Assembly: GCA_030831005.1 (NCBI GenBank)
Contig: JAURLW010000074.1
Coordinates: forward strand, 1 to 6,127
DNA from: Bacteroidota bacterium
GTDB lineage: Bacteria > Bacteroidota > Bacteroidia > Chitinophagales > Chitinophagaceae
Length of the DNA: 6,127 nt
Direction: 5' to 3'
The notes below the pieces were generated by a model. It was given only the letters and a program-made list of their open reading frames with translations, was not told the DNA's origin and did not search any database. Shown piece after piece: positions 1 through 5,610 of this stretch (within the stretch, counting starts at the first letter, position 1; every line of letters starts with the position of its first letter). The position numbers were made by a program, and so were the translations under genes.

Positions 1-65
1 CCTATGCGCAAGAAAAGCAAATGCCGATAGAAGAACTAGCAAAATGGTTAGGACCGAATTTGTAA
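1..65 (+). CDS. metH: C-terminal fragment of probable cobalamin-dependent methionine synthase
   Basis: Only the last 20 codons are present, in the frame whose first full codon starts at base 3, ending at a TAA at 63-65. The peptide contains YAQEK, then EELAKWLGPNL at its end. The extreme C-terminus of the MetH reactivation domain in many bacteria has the same pattern: a YA..K segment, an acidic helix, then a KWLGP.L tail. MetH transfers a methyl group from methyltetrahydrofolate to homocysteine through cobalamin. The match rests on about 20 residues, so the identification is provisional; the presence of a coding end is more secure than the name. The next gene starts 43 bases downstream on the same strand and has its own candidate promoter. 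Confidence 0.6.
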   Translation, partial: YAQEKQMPIEELAKWLGPNL

Positions 66-95
66 AATTGTAAAGGAAACATTAATAATAGTATG

Positions 96-103
96 TATTT
101 TTG
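96..103 (+). promoter_or_regulatory. Candidate Bacteroidota -7 element for the PAP2-like gene
   Basis: TATTTTTG matches the Bacteroidota housekeeping -7 consensus TAnnTTTG exactly. The nearest upstream TTG (68-70) is 25 bases away, slightly longer than the usual spacing for the -33 element. The start codon at 109 lies only 5 bases past the element, so a transcript from here would have almost no leader. In an AT-rich sequence a chance match is possible. Confidence 0.4.
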
Positions 104-108
104 TTGTT

Positions 109-744
109 ATGAATGCTAATAACAACAACAAAAATTTCATGCAACAACTTGCTACGGTAAGTTCCTATATTTTTCATCCGGTTTTTATTCCGTCTATCGC
201 TTTCCTACTGTTTTTTTTATTGCCAGTAGCGGATTTTAGTACTTTAACCTGGGCTGCAATTAATAAATGGTTTGCTATTATAGTCATCAATACTTGTTTT
301 TTTCCGCTCTTGTTAGTGGTTTTATTAAAACGCTTAGATTTTATAAAAACTATAACCATGACCGATTCAAAAGATAGAATCATTCCCTTGATTGGATCAA
401 TGGTATTTTATTTTTGGGCCTATCATGTACTCCATAATTTAAAGACTACACCAGCTATACCGCAAGTGCTCATTGTGTATTTTCTTGCACAATTTTGGGG
501 GCTCATTGCTATGTTTATCCTAAATATATTTTTTAAAATAAGTATGCATGCTGCAGCAGTTGGCACCTTAATAGGTATTGCTTTTTGTATGCCCTTCTCT
601 TTGCCATTTTTCATCATTGCATGCGCATGTGCAATACTTGTTCTGCTAAGTAGAAAAGTTTTAGGTGCGCATACCAATGCAGAACTGATTAGTGGTTTAT
701 TGTTAGGTATCTTTTCTTGCTTAGCAGCTTTTATGTACGTGTAG
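109..744 (+). CDS. Integral-membrane PAP2-like (phosphatidic acid phosphatase type 2) protein, divergent
   Basis: This 211-residue protein is very hydrophobic, with about six membrane-spanning stretches (roughly residues 20-40, 54-73, 92-109, 118-142, 150-180 and 193-210). The C-terminal part shows a weakened PAP2 signature. SRKVLGAHTNAE at 181-192 fits the third motif SR-x5-H-x3-D, with His188 in the nucleophile position but Glu192 replacing Asp. KISMHAAAVG at 143-152 stands where PSGH is expected and keeps His147 but not the Ser-Gly. KDRIIP at 88-93 may be a remnant of the Lys/Arg-Pro first motif. PAP2 enzymes remove phosphate from lipid phosphates or pyrophosphates such as undecaprenyl pyrophosphate at the membrane. 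Whether this one is catalytic is uncertain. The N-terminus is Asn-rich (residues 2-9). The ATG at 109 follows a good -7 element; no Shine-Dalgarno sequence is seen. Its stop codon touches that of porX. Confidence 0.7.
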   Translation: MNANNNNKNFMQQLATVSSYIFHPVFIPSIAFLLFFLLPVADFSTLTWAAINKWFAIIVINTCFFPLLLVVLLKRLDFIKTITMTDSKDRIIPLIGSMVFYFWAYHVLHNLKTTPAIPQVLIVYFLAQFWGLIAMFILNIFFKISMHAAAVGTLIGIAFCMPFSLPFFIIACACAILVLLSRKVLGAHTNAELISGLLLGIFSCLAAFMYV

Positions 745-774
745 TTACTTAGACTGTAAAGTAACTATAGGTAC
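735..774. terminator. Inverted repeat spanning the PAP2-like/porX stop codons, candidate bidirectional terminator
   Basis: Arms 735-750 and 759-774 pair over 16 positions around an 8-base loop (751-758). The inner nine pairs (742-750 with 759-767) are perfect, 741/768 is G-T in the plus-strand RNA, and 739/770 is a G-G mismatch. Both stop codons (742-744 plus, 745-747 minus) lie in the left arm. The position between two convergent genes suits transcription termination or 3'-end protection in both directions. Neither side is followed by a clear U-run, so it is not a textbook intrinsic terminator. Confidence 0.5.
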
Positions 775-2298
775 CAGCATTTCTTCCAGCGAAATGCCTC
801 CATGCTGAAAGGTGTTTTTATAATAATTGACAAAGTGATTGTAGTTATTTTGAAAACATAAATACACATCTTCTTTTGCAAAAATATAACTCGAGTTTAA
901 GTATTGACTAGGAAGTCCGGCATCTTTAGGGTCTTTAACTGCAAATACGTGCTTGTCTTCATAGCTCATATTCTTACCATGCTTGTATCGTAAATTACTG
1001 CTAGTTTGTTTGTCGCCAATACATTTACTAGGTGTTTTTACTTGCATGGTACCATGATCGGTAGTAATTATAAGTTGAATATTCTTAGAAGCAATTTTCT
1101 TTAAGGCTTTGAAAAGTGGTGCGTGTTCAAACCAACTAGCGGTAAGCGAACGATAAGCATTATCGTCGCTTGCTAATTCTTTCAATACTTCCATTTCGGT
1201 GCGCGCATGCGATAGCATATCTACAAAATTGTAAACGATAACGGTCAAGTCATTACTTAAATAATTATGTATTTGATCTTCTAATAGTTTAGCATGTTCG
1301 TTATTCGTGATTTTTACATAATCTACTTTCCAATGGTCTAATTTATTTCTTTTGAGATTGCTTTGTAAAAACTCCAATTCAAATTTATTTTTTCCATCAT
1401 CATCATCGTCATTTCTCCATTTATCTGGAAATTGTTTTGCAATTTCAAAGGGTGTAAGTCCAGCAAATAAAGCATTTCTGGCATACTGTGTGGCTGTAGG
1501 TAAAATGCTAAAGAAAAGATCTTCTTCGTTAATTTTAAAATCGTCAAGTAAAAAGGGTTCAATTACTTTCCATTGGTCATATCTAAGATTGTCGATAACT
1601 AAGAGGAAAGTGGGTTGATGATTATTGCACTTCGGGAATACTTTTTCTGCTAGTACCTGAGGCGATAGTAATGGTCGTTCGGTAGTTGATGCAATCCAGT
1701 TGCAATAGTTTTTTTGAATGAACTTAAAAAAATCTTTATTAGCTTCTGCTTTTTGCTGCTGCAATATCTCCATCATTTCAGTGCTGTTACTTTTACTCAA
1801 TTCTAATTCCCAAAACACTATTTTTTTATATAATTCCATCCATTCCGTATGGTTTGGATTGGCTTGCAAAGCCATAAATAGTTTAGTAAATTCTTGTTGG
1901 TAATTAGCGTTTGTTTTTTCAGCAATAAGGCGCTTGCCATCAATTATTTTTTTAATTGAAATCAATACTTGATTGGGGTGTATAGGTTTTATTAGGTAAT
2001 CACTGATCTGATTGCCAATAGCATCTTCCATAACATATTCTGCTTCGTTTTTAGTAGCCATTACTATGGGCATATACGGAAAAAGCTCTTTTATCTTAAT
2101 TAAGGTTTCTAATCCTGTCATGCCCGGCATGCTTTCGTCTAAAATAACTAAGTCTATTGGGTTTTCTTGCAAGTAATCAATGGCATCATAGCCATTAGTA
2201 AGGGAAGCCACTTCATATCCTTTTTGTTGTAAGAATAAAATATGAGGTTTTAATAGATCTATTTCATCATCTACCCAAAGTAATTGAACGGCTTGCAT
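745..2298 (-). CDS. porX: PorX: response regulator with PglZ/alkaline-phosphatase-fold effector domain (T9SS regulator)
   Basis: The protein has 517 residues, the usual PorX length. Residues 1-120 form a CheY-like receiver with the acidic pair D10-D11, phosphoacceptor D54 in LDESMPG, T82 and K104 in LIKP. A helical linker (about 121-220) leads to a PglZ domain of the alkaline phosphatase superfamily. Metal-site candidates are D236 (DNLRYDQW), T268 or T270 (LPTATQYARNA), D360 and H364 (DMLSHAR), D414-H415 (TTDHGTM) and H499 (QHGG). All the expected ligands are present, so both domains look functional. In Porphyromonas gingivalis PorX acts with the sensor kinase PorY to control T9SS genes, and PorX proteins have been reported to bind zinc and cleave oligonucleotides. 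There is no output DNA-binding domain and no kinase gene nearby, as is usual for this family. A run of five Asp occupies residues 297-301. The gene stands alone on its strand; its stop abuts the PAP2-like gene. Confidence 0.93.
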   Translation of the reverse strand: MQAVQLLWVDDEIDLLKPHILFLQQKGYEVASLTNGYDAIDYLQENPIDLVILDESMPGMTGLETLIKIKELFPYMPIVMATKNEAEYVMEDAIGNQISDYLIKPIHPNQVLISIKKIIDGKRLIAEKTNANYQQEFTKLFMALQANPNHTEWMELYKKIVFWELELSKSNSTEMMEILQQQKAEANKDFFKFIQKNYCNWIASTTERPLLSPQVLAEKVFPKCNNHQPTFLLVIDNLRYDQWKVIEPFLLDDFKINEEDLFFSILPTATQYARNALFAGLTPFEIAKQFPDKWRNDDDDDGKNKFELEFLQSNLKRNKLDHWKVDYVKITNNEHAKLLEDQIHNYLSNDLTVIVYNFVDMLSHARTEMEVLKELASDDNAYRSLTASWFEHAPLFKALKKIASKNIQLIITTDHGTMQVKTPSKCIGDKQTSSNLRYKHGKNMSYEDKHVFAVKDPKDAGLPSQYLNSSYIFAKEDVYLCFQNNYNHFVNYYKNTFQHGGISLEEMLVPIVTLQSK

Positions 2299-2393
2299 AT
2301 TAGCATTTTAGTGTTTAGTTTATTAACAAATCTTTGATTTATAAAAGTACATTATTCTTTGTTATAACGTTTTACTTCTTGTATCATTGTATA

Positions 2394-2402
2394 TAATTTT
2401 TG
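2394..2402 (+). promoter_or_regulatory. Candidate -7 element for the GNAT gene (3-base spacer variant)
   Basis: TAATTTTTG has the TA and TTTG halves of the Bacteroidota -7 box, separated by three bases instead of two. It also overlaps a TATAAT at 2392-2397. It ends 8 bases before the ATG at 2411. I see no well-spaced TTG -33 element, so this is a weak call based on position and similarity. Confidence 0.3.
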
Positions 2403-2410
2403 TTAAACCT

Positions 2411-2893
2411 ATGTCTGAATCAAGAATAGTTATTCGCAAAGCCAAAGAAGAAGATTGCGAAGCCCTTTTAGAACTAATTAAAGAGTTAGCCATTTTCGAA
2501 AAGGCGCCTCAAGAAGTAACGGTTACTTTAGCGCATTTTAAAGCCAGCGGATTTTCAGAAAAACCTGTTTGGTGGGCTTTGGTTGCTTGTGTAATAGATC
2601 CGGAAACACAAGCAGAAAAAATTATTGGTATGGCTTTATATTATATTCGTTACTCTACTTGGAAAGGGCAGCGTATGTATTTAGAGGATATTATTGTAAC
2701 TGAGGCTTGGCGTTCTAAAGGTATAGGTAGAATGTTGATGTCGCAATTAATTTTTGAAGCCAAACAAAAAAACTTGTCAGCTATTATGTGGCAGGTTCTA
2801 GATTGGAATACAGAAGCTATTAAATTTTATAAGCGTTACAACGCCACCTTCGATCAAGAATGGCTTAATGTGACCTTAGATATTAGTAAGTAG
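2411..2893 (+). CDS. GNAT N-acetyltransferase, spermidine/spermine acetyltransferase (SSAT)-like
   Basis: The 160-residue single-domain protein has the GNAT fold. The acetyl-CoA pyrophosphate loop is RSKGIG at 101-106, preceded by the beta4 strand MYLEDIIV at 89-96. The C-terminal part has DWNTEAIKFYKRYNA at 131-145. IKELA.FE near residue 23, ALYYIRYSTW at 75-84 and WN..AI.FYKR give close resemblance to the diamine/thialysine acetyltransferase (SSAT) branch. Glu92 and Tyr140 fall where human SSAT1 has functionally important residues. The likely reaction is acetyl transfer from acetyl-CoA to a polyamine, thialysine or related amine in the cytoplasm; the substrate cannot be fixed from sequence. 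An in-frame TTG at 2387 would add eight residues (YIIFVKP region), but that stretch lies over the -7 element, so I prefer the ATG at 2411. The 3' end overlaps the convergent porG-like gene by 11 bases. Confidence 0.85.
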   Translation: MSESRIVIRKAKEEDCEALLELIKELAIFEKAPQEVTVTLAHFKASGFSEKPVWWALVACVIDPETQAEKIIGMALYYIRYSTWKGQRMYLEDIIVTEAWRSKGIGRMLMSQLIFEAKQKNLSAIMWQVLDWNTEAIKFYKRYNATFDQEWLNVTLDISK

Positions 2894-3743
2894 AATAATC
2901 TTGTGTCATTTGTTGAGGACAAGAATAGGTCTTGAACTGAAACGTAAAATGAAATAAGAGCATCATATATTGATCGTTGGTATTACCATTGCCTCTTTGT
3001 TTATTAATTCTACCTAATGGATCGCTACTCACCTCAATAGATCGATCTTGTAATAGAAAAGCTGGATTTGGATTTAGTGGATCATTAGGAAATTTATCTG
3101 CTCCCACATAGCGAGAACTTACATCATCTAAATAATCAGTAGAAGTTAATCTGTTTACAATTTCTAAACCCACATTCATACCCGGGAAAACCCAATACTT
3201 GACCCCTAAGCCAATAGGGAAACTAAAAGCATAGTTTTTATAACGTCTGTCGGCATACATATCTAGATTTTGGCCCTCAGTTCCCAAAGGTCTTAAATCA
3301 TAATCTCTACCATCGATATTAGCATAGGGGTTGTAAAAAAATATGCCCATGCCGCCTGTTAAGTAAGGCGTAAAGCGATAGCGCTCATCACCGGTGTAAA
3401 ACCTAAAGAAATTAAATTCACCTTGAACGGCAAATTCTGTGATATTACTTTTAAAACTTAAGTTGCGCGTTTTATTATAGATATTACTAGAATAGGCGTC
3501 ACTGTAGCCAACTTTAGATTGCAGTACGGATGCGCGTAAAGAGATATAAGGATTGAAATGTAATCTAAAAAAAGAGCCTAATGCAGGATAAATTTCTTGG
3601 AAACCATAGCGATCGTTTAAATCGCCAAAATATAAACTGCCTCCACTTACTAATCCCCATTCTTTTGTACCATAGAAAGATTGCGCTTGTGTTTTCGAAC
3701 AAGCAAGTAAGCATAAAAAGATATAAATAATTAGTTTCTTCAT
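2883..3743 (-). CDS. porG: DUF6089 outer-membrane beta-barrel protein, PorG-like T9SS component
   Basis: A signal peptide covers about residues 1-21 (MKKLIIYIFLCLLACSKTQAQ), with cleavage likely after AQAQ-type residues; a LLAC at 12-15 also resembles a lipobox. The mature part is rich in alternating aromatic strands, as in an outer-membrane barrel. Blocks typical of the DUF6089 family are visible: GGSLYFGDLN at 34-43, RNLSFKSNITEF at 93-104, FTPYLTGGMGIFFYNP at 124-139, LGTEGQ at 153-158, and TDYLDDVSSRY at 202-212. P. gingivalis PorG, an envelope component associated with the T9SS PorK/PorN complex, belongs to this group. Orthology to PorG is likely but not proven, since several DUF6089 paralogues can occur in one genome. 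The gene starts 9 bases after the nadK stop on the same strand, so the two are probably co-transcribed. No ribosome-binding sequence is evident. Confidence 0.8.
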   Translation of the reverse strand: MKKLIIYIFLCLLACSKTQAQSFYGTKEWGLVSGGSLYFGDLNDRYGFQEIYPALGSFFRLHFNPYISLRASVLQSKVGYSDAYSSNIYNKTRNLSFKSNITEFAVQGEFNFFRFYTGDERYRFTPYLTGGMGIFFYNPYANIDGRDYDLRPLGTEGQNLDMYADRRYKNYAFSFPIGLGVKYWVFPGMNVGLEIVNRLTSTDYLDDVSSRYVGADKFPNDPLNPNPAFLLQDRSIEVSSDPLGRINKQRGNGNTNDQYMMLLFHFTFQFKTYSCPQQMTQDYSTY

Positions 3744-3752
3744 AAAATTTAT

Positions 3753-4631
3753 TTAATTCCTTCTATCGATTCCCCAATATAATTTTTGACGAATTGTTTT
3801 TAAGAAATTGTGTTCATCTGGTCTAATTAGAGATATAGTGAAATTCTCTTTTTTTACGGCTAGTTGAATACTTGTTGGAATAGTTTCTGTTCTTGAATCT
3901 AAGGTGCATAAAAAATGATCAGTTCTTCCTTCTAACTCAAAGGATATAACATTGTCATCAGGTACTATAATAGGTCTTGTACTCAGGTTATGAGGAGCCA
4001 CGGGTGTTATTACAAAACTTGATGTTTGTGGGAATACTACGGGACCGCCACAACTGAGAGAATAACCGGTAGAACCTGTTGGGGTCGCTACTATTAATCC
4101 GTCTGCCCAATAGGTATTTAAAAACTCACCGTTTAAGTACGTATGAATTTTAATCATTGACGAAGAGTCTTTTCTGTGAAGAGTAAATTCGTTTAAAGCA
4201 AAAGGAGCATCTTTAAAAATAGGCATGCTTGATTCTAAATGTAATAAAGATCGCTTTTCAATAGTATAAGATCCTCTCACTAAAGACTCAATAGCATCTG
4301 CAGCTTCATTTTCACTAACGGCAGCTAAAAATCCTAAGCGTCCGAGATTAATGCCAATAAGAGGAATATTAGAATCGCCAATAAAACTTACGGTATCCAA
4401 CATTGTGCCATCGCCACCGAGGCTAATAAGCATATCGGTTTGTAAGGGCAAATCGAGTCGGCTAGTAAAAAAGGCAGGTGTTTCGTCGAAAGAAAAACAT
4501 TCTTTTAATTGGTTATAAAAATCCTTGTAAAATACGAGCTGTATTTTATGAGCTTGTAAAGCCGATAAAATTTTACTGATAGCAGGAATATCTTCTTTGC
4601 CAAATGTTCTATTGTAAACCGCTACGATCAT
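3753..4631 (-). CDS. nadK: NAD kinase
   Basis: NadK phosphorylates NAD to NADP with ATP in the cytoplasm and is the main source of NADP. At 292 residues it has the normal length. The motifs appear in order: SLGGDGTMLDTV at 70-81 (GGDG with Asp74), INLGRLGFLA at 94-103, ALNEFTLHR at 145-153 (the conserved Asn-Glu), DGLIVATPTGSTGYSLSCGG from 177, and the TPVAPHNLSTRPI segment near 209-221. All key residues are intact. The N-terminus MIVAVYNRTF matches the usual beta-strand start of Bacteroidota NadK, supporting the ATG at 4629-4631. It leads a two-gene unit with the porG-like gene, a pairing I recall as common in Bacteroidota. An inverted repeat lies 10 bases upstream of the start codon. Confidence 0.96.
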   Translation of the reverse strand: MIVAVYNRTFGKEDIPAISKILSALQAHKIQLVFYKDFYNQLKECFSFDETPAFFTSRLDLPLQTDMLISLGGDGTMLDTVSFIGDSNIPLIGINLGRLGFLAAVSENEAADAIESLVRGSYTIEKRSLLHLESSMPIFKDAPFALNEFTLHRKDSSSMIKIHTYLNGEFLNTYWADGLIVATPTGSTGYSLSCGGPVVFPQTSSFVITPVAPHNLSTRPIIVPDDNVISFELEGRTDHFLCTLDSRTETIPTSIQLAVKKENFTISLIRPDEHNFLKTIRQKLYWGIDRRN

Positions 4632-4640
4632 TAAAGGATG

Positions 4641-4662
4641 TTTAGTACATAAAGGTACTAAA
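4641..4662. promoter_or_regulatory. Perfect 8-bp inverted repeat upstream of nadK
   Basis: TTTAGTAC (4641-4648) and GTACTAAA (4655-4662) are exact reverse complements separated by ATAAAG. The element sits 9 bases before the nadK start codon, in the 116-base divergent gap. A TACCTTTA on the minus strand (4657-4650) lies across the loop and resembles the -7 box with one mismatch. It could be an operator for a dimeric regulator or a small leader hairpin; the sequence does not decide between these. Confidence 0.4.
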
Positions 4663-4700
4663 ATATGAACTAAAATAGTTGCCGTAGTCTATAAAACAAA

Positions 4701-4733
4701 TTGTAGGAAGTAATTTAAAGAAGCTTAATTTTG
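4701..4733 (+). promoter_or_regulatory. Candidate Bacteroidota promoter for mqnD
   Basis: TAATTTTG at 4726-4733 is an exact TAnnTTTG -7 element, and a TTG at 4701-4703 lies 22 bases upstream, within the spacing usual for the -33 element. The ATG at 4748 is 14 bases downstream, so the leader would be only a few bases to about ten bases long. This is the best promoter match in the window. Confidence 0.55.
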
Positions 4734-4747
4734 TTGAAATTTATTAT

Positions 4748-5602
4748 ATGAAAATTAGTCTAGGATTTAGTCCCTGCCCCAATGACACCTTTATATTTGA
4801 TGCTTTGGTAAATCATAAAATTGATACTAAAGGCTTTGAATTTGAAGTATTTATGGAGGATGTAGAAACACTAAATAATTGGGCCTTAGCAGGTAAATTG
4901 GCTATCACCAAAATAAGTTTTAATACCTTTTTACAATGTGCTACTGACTATGCACTAATGCATGCAGGCAGTGCCCTTGGCAAAGGTGTAGGACCTTTAC
5001 TAATTTCGCATAAAAAGGGTATAGCGCAATGGAACGATGATGCATCGTTTTTGGAACGAGCAGTCATTGCTATTCCAGGTGTAAATACCACAGCTAATTT
5101 ATTATTGCAATTAGCCTTTCCTAAAGCCACTTGTAAAGAGATAATGTTGTTTAGCGATATTGAGCAAGCTTTAATAGACCAGCGCGTAGATGCAGGATTG
5201 ATTATACATGAAAATAGATTTACCTATCAAGAAAAAGGACTTCATAAAATAATGGATTTAGGGGATTGGTGGGAATCTACTACCGCTGCTGCAATTCCCT
5301 TGGGTGGCATTGTAGCCAAACGCTCCTTGCCTAAAGAAGTATACGAGCAGTTAGATCAATTAATTAAAGAGAGTATTGCTTATGCTTGGAATAATTATCC
5401 AAACTTAGCCCCATTTATAAAAGAGCATGCACAAGAAATGAGTGAAGAGGTAATGCGCAAGCATATAGAATTGTATGTCAATAGTTTTTCTACCGAATTA
5501 GGAAAAGAGGGTAGTTTGGCTATTCAAACTTTGTGGGAATATGCTTATAAGGCAGCATTAATTGATAATAAAGAGCTACCAATTTTCTATTCTGATAATT
5601 GA
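4748..5602 (+). CDS. mqnD: 1,4-dihydroxy-6-naphthoate synthase (futalosine menaquinone pathway)
   Basis: MqnD converts cyclic dehypoxanthine futalosine to 1,4-dihydroxy-6-naphthoate in the alternative menaquinone pathway. The 284-residue protein is of normal length and has the periplasmic-binding-protein-like fold of the MqnA/MqnD family. The N-terminal SPCPNDTFIF at 8-17 is characteristic of MqnD and separates it from MqnA. Other conserved parts are the TKISFN segment at 54-59, SALGKGVGPLL at 75-85, IPGVNTTANLL at 109-119, the catalytic-type His154 in LIIHENR (151-157), and IPLGGIVAKR at 183-192. There is no signal peptide, as expected for a cytoplasmic enzyme. Presence of this gene implies that the other mqn genes lie elsewhere in the genome. 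It has its own promoter candidate, and its 3' end overlaps hpt tail-to-tail by 16 bases. Confidence 0.93.
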   Translation: MKISLGFSPCPNDTFIFDALVNHKIDTKGFEFEVFMEDVETLNNWALAGKLAITKISFNTFLQCATDYALMHAGSALGKGVGPLLISHKKGIAQWNDDASFLERAVIAIPGVNTTANLLLQLAFPKATCKEIMLFSDIEQALIDQRVDAGLIIHENRFTYQEKGLHKIMDLGDWWESTTAAAIPLGGIVAKRSLPKEVYEQLDQLIKESIAYAWNNYPNLAPFIKEHAQEMSEEVMRKHIELYVNSFSTELGKEGSLAIQTLWEYAYKAALIDNKELPIFYSDN

Positions 5603-5610
5603 TAAAGAGC
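5559..5610 (+). repeat. Imperfect direct repeat across the mqnD stop codon
   Basis: TAATTGATAATAAAGAGC at 5559-5576 recurs at 5596-5610 as TAATTGATAAAGAGC, identical apart from a 3-base deletion. The second copy contains the mqnD stop (5600-5602) and extends into the end of hpt. It may be the trace of a short duplication, or chance in AT-rich DNA. Confidence 0.4.

Noticed and set aside
119..132. AAC/CAA microsatellite encoding the Asn-rich PAP2-like N-terminus
   Set aside because: It is short simple sequence at a protein end, with no sign of a functional element or a phase-variable tract.
423..677. An 84-codon minus-strand open frame opposite the PAP2-like gene
   Set aside because: It mirrors a clearly membrane-spanning protein with PAP2-type motifs, and has no family features of its own.
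1352..1618. An 88-codon plus-strand open frame inside porX
   Set aside because: It is antisense to conserved PglZ-domain codons, is Ser-rich low-complexity sequence, and shows no recognisable domain.
2327..2349. Minus-strand -7 elements for porX (AAGATTTG, TACTTTTA)
   Set aside because: Each has one mismatch to TAnnTTTG and no well-spaced TTG upstream, so neither is better than expected by chance in AT-rich DNA.
2361..2368. GTTATAAC palindrome in the porX-GNAT gap
   Set aside because: An 8-base A/T-rich palindrome does not extend further and is likely chance.
2387..2410. Upstream in-frame TTG start for the GNAT gene
   Set aside because: The extra eight residues lie over the candidate -7 element and are not expected in the family; the ATG at 2411 gives a normal GNAT N-terminus.
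2899..2934. Small hairpins (TCTTGT/ACAAGA and CAAGA/TCTTG) after the GNAT stop
   Set aside because: They have only 5-6 bp stems, alternative mutually exclusive pairings, and no U-run; too weak to call a terminator.
5580..5601. CAATT/AATTG stem at the mqnD-hpt overlap
   Set aside because: Five A/T-rich pairs with a 12-base loop are expected by chance.
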